Below are positions 7,218-7,441 of a DNA stretch of 7,441 nt, one piece after another. Where the stretch lies: the NCBI GenBank assembly GCA_003164075.1, contig PLRZ01000521.1, forward strand, positions 1 through 7,441. The letters run 5' to 3'. The DNA is from Bryobacterales bacterium (lineage in GTDB: Bacteria; Acidobacteriota; Terriglobia; Bryobacterales; Bryobacteraceae). The position numbers and the translations under genes were made by a program. Numbering within the stretch: the first letter of the stretch is position 1; each line of letters starts with the position of its first letter. The notes beneath the pieces were generated by a model that saw only the letters and a program-made list of their open reading frames with translations, was not told the origin of the DNA and ran no database searches.

Positions 7218-7263
7218 CGGCTCGGGATGAAATCGCTTACCGAGCCGCGACCGTAAGGGAGCG
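7218..7263. repeat. GC palindrome plus conserved-looking intergenic motif
   Basis: CGGCTCGG (7218-7225) and its exact complement CCGAGCCG (7240-7247) form an 8-bp stem around a 14-nt loop. The adjoining bases, read on the minus strand from 7263 to 7240, would encode RSLTVAAR, a peptide I recall from many doubtful small ORFs in acidobacterial and planctomycete genomes. That suggests a dispersed non-coding repeat family. The palindrome is seen directly; the family membership is recollection and was not checked. Confidence 0.5.
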
Positions 7264-7285
7264 TTAGCCCTGGGTGTGTACTTAG

Positions 7286-7441
7286 TAACTTCAGAACTCC
7301 CGACGTCGTGGAATTTGCAGTGCGCCCGCAGGTGGGGCAGGCGGTGCTCGCCTTCGCTCGATTCTATTCGAGCAGCGACCCCAAATTCAGTGCGGGCGGG
7401 CAGGCGAGCACCGCCTGCCCACCTGCGAAGCTCTCGCCATC
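7286..7441 (-). repeat. Long form of the palindromic repeat, inverted relative to 176-268
   Basis: Reverse-complemented, this 156-bp region aligns end to end with 176-268 but carries 63 extra bases. It is built as nested palindromes: outer arms at 7328-7353 and 7402-7426 (complementary apart from one missing base), each containing AGGCGGTGCTCGCCT or its complement, and an inner hairpin GCTCGA/TCGAGC (7356-7361, 7368-7373). The window ends at the last matching base, so the element may extend further. No open frame is seen in it. Confidence 0.85.

Noticed and set aside
176..7441. Composite transposon bounded by the inverted repeats
   Set aside because: There is no transposase or integrase in the block and its genes look like ordinary chromosomal genes. 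The repeats are more simply explained as dispersed intergenic elements.

Overview
The window looks like a piece of an Acidobacteriota chromosome, most like the Bryobacterales/Solibacter group. The pointers are the high GC, the very large Oar-type TonB-dependent receptor with an N-terminal carboxypeptidase-regulatory-like domain (a family greatly expanded in these soil bacteria), a transmembrane MutS-like ATPase, and GC-rich palindromic intergenic repeats. The assignment rests on recognised protein families and is an inference.

Layout. Bases 1-332 carry no convincing gene but hold a 93-bp palindromic repeat (176-268). A plus-strand gene (333-2165, GTG start) encodes a 610-residue membrane-anchored MutS-family ATPase. 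It meets a minus-strand hemerythrin-like gene (2160-2600) tail to tail, and both stop codons come from one TTATAA palindrome. A 456-bp intergenic region (2601-3056) follows. It contains a short inverted repeat next to the hemerythrin start, an isolated C-run/G-run hairpin with a T-rich tract, two copies of a 25-nt imperfect direct repeat, and a strong sigma70-type promoter (TTGACA-18-TACAAT). That promoter drives the receptor gene, whose best start is the ATG at 3057 rather than the upstream TTG at 3051. The receptor ends at 7154 and is followed by a textbook intrinsic terminator with a GCAA tetraloop. The last 235 bp are non-coding: a GC palindrome of a type common in acidobacterial intergenic DNA, then a 156-bp inverted and longer relative of the repeat at 176-268, running to the window edge.

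How the genes relate. The three genes do not form an operon: the first two converge, and the hemerythrin and receptor genes diverge. The receptor is a stand-alone transcription unit with its own promoter and terminator. There is no sign of a defence island, prophage, transposase, CRISPR array, tRNA or rRNA. The most notable features are the repeat pair, whose two forms differ by exactly one 63-bp segment explainable by deletion between 9-bp direct repeats; the shared stop palindrome; the membrane MutS-like ATPase; and the receptor's ten cysteines, all in close pairs. I see no strong case for a wholly new biological system.
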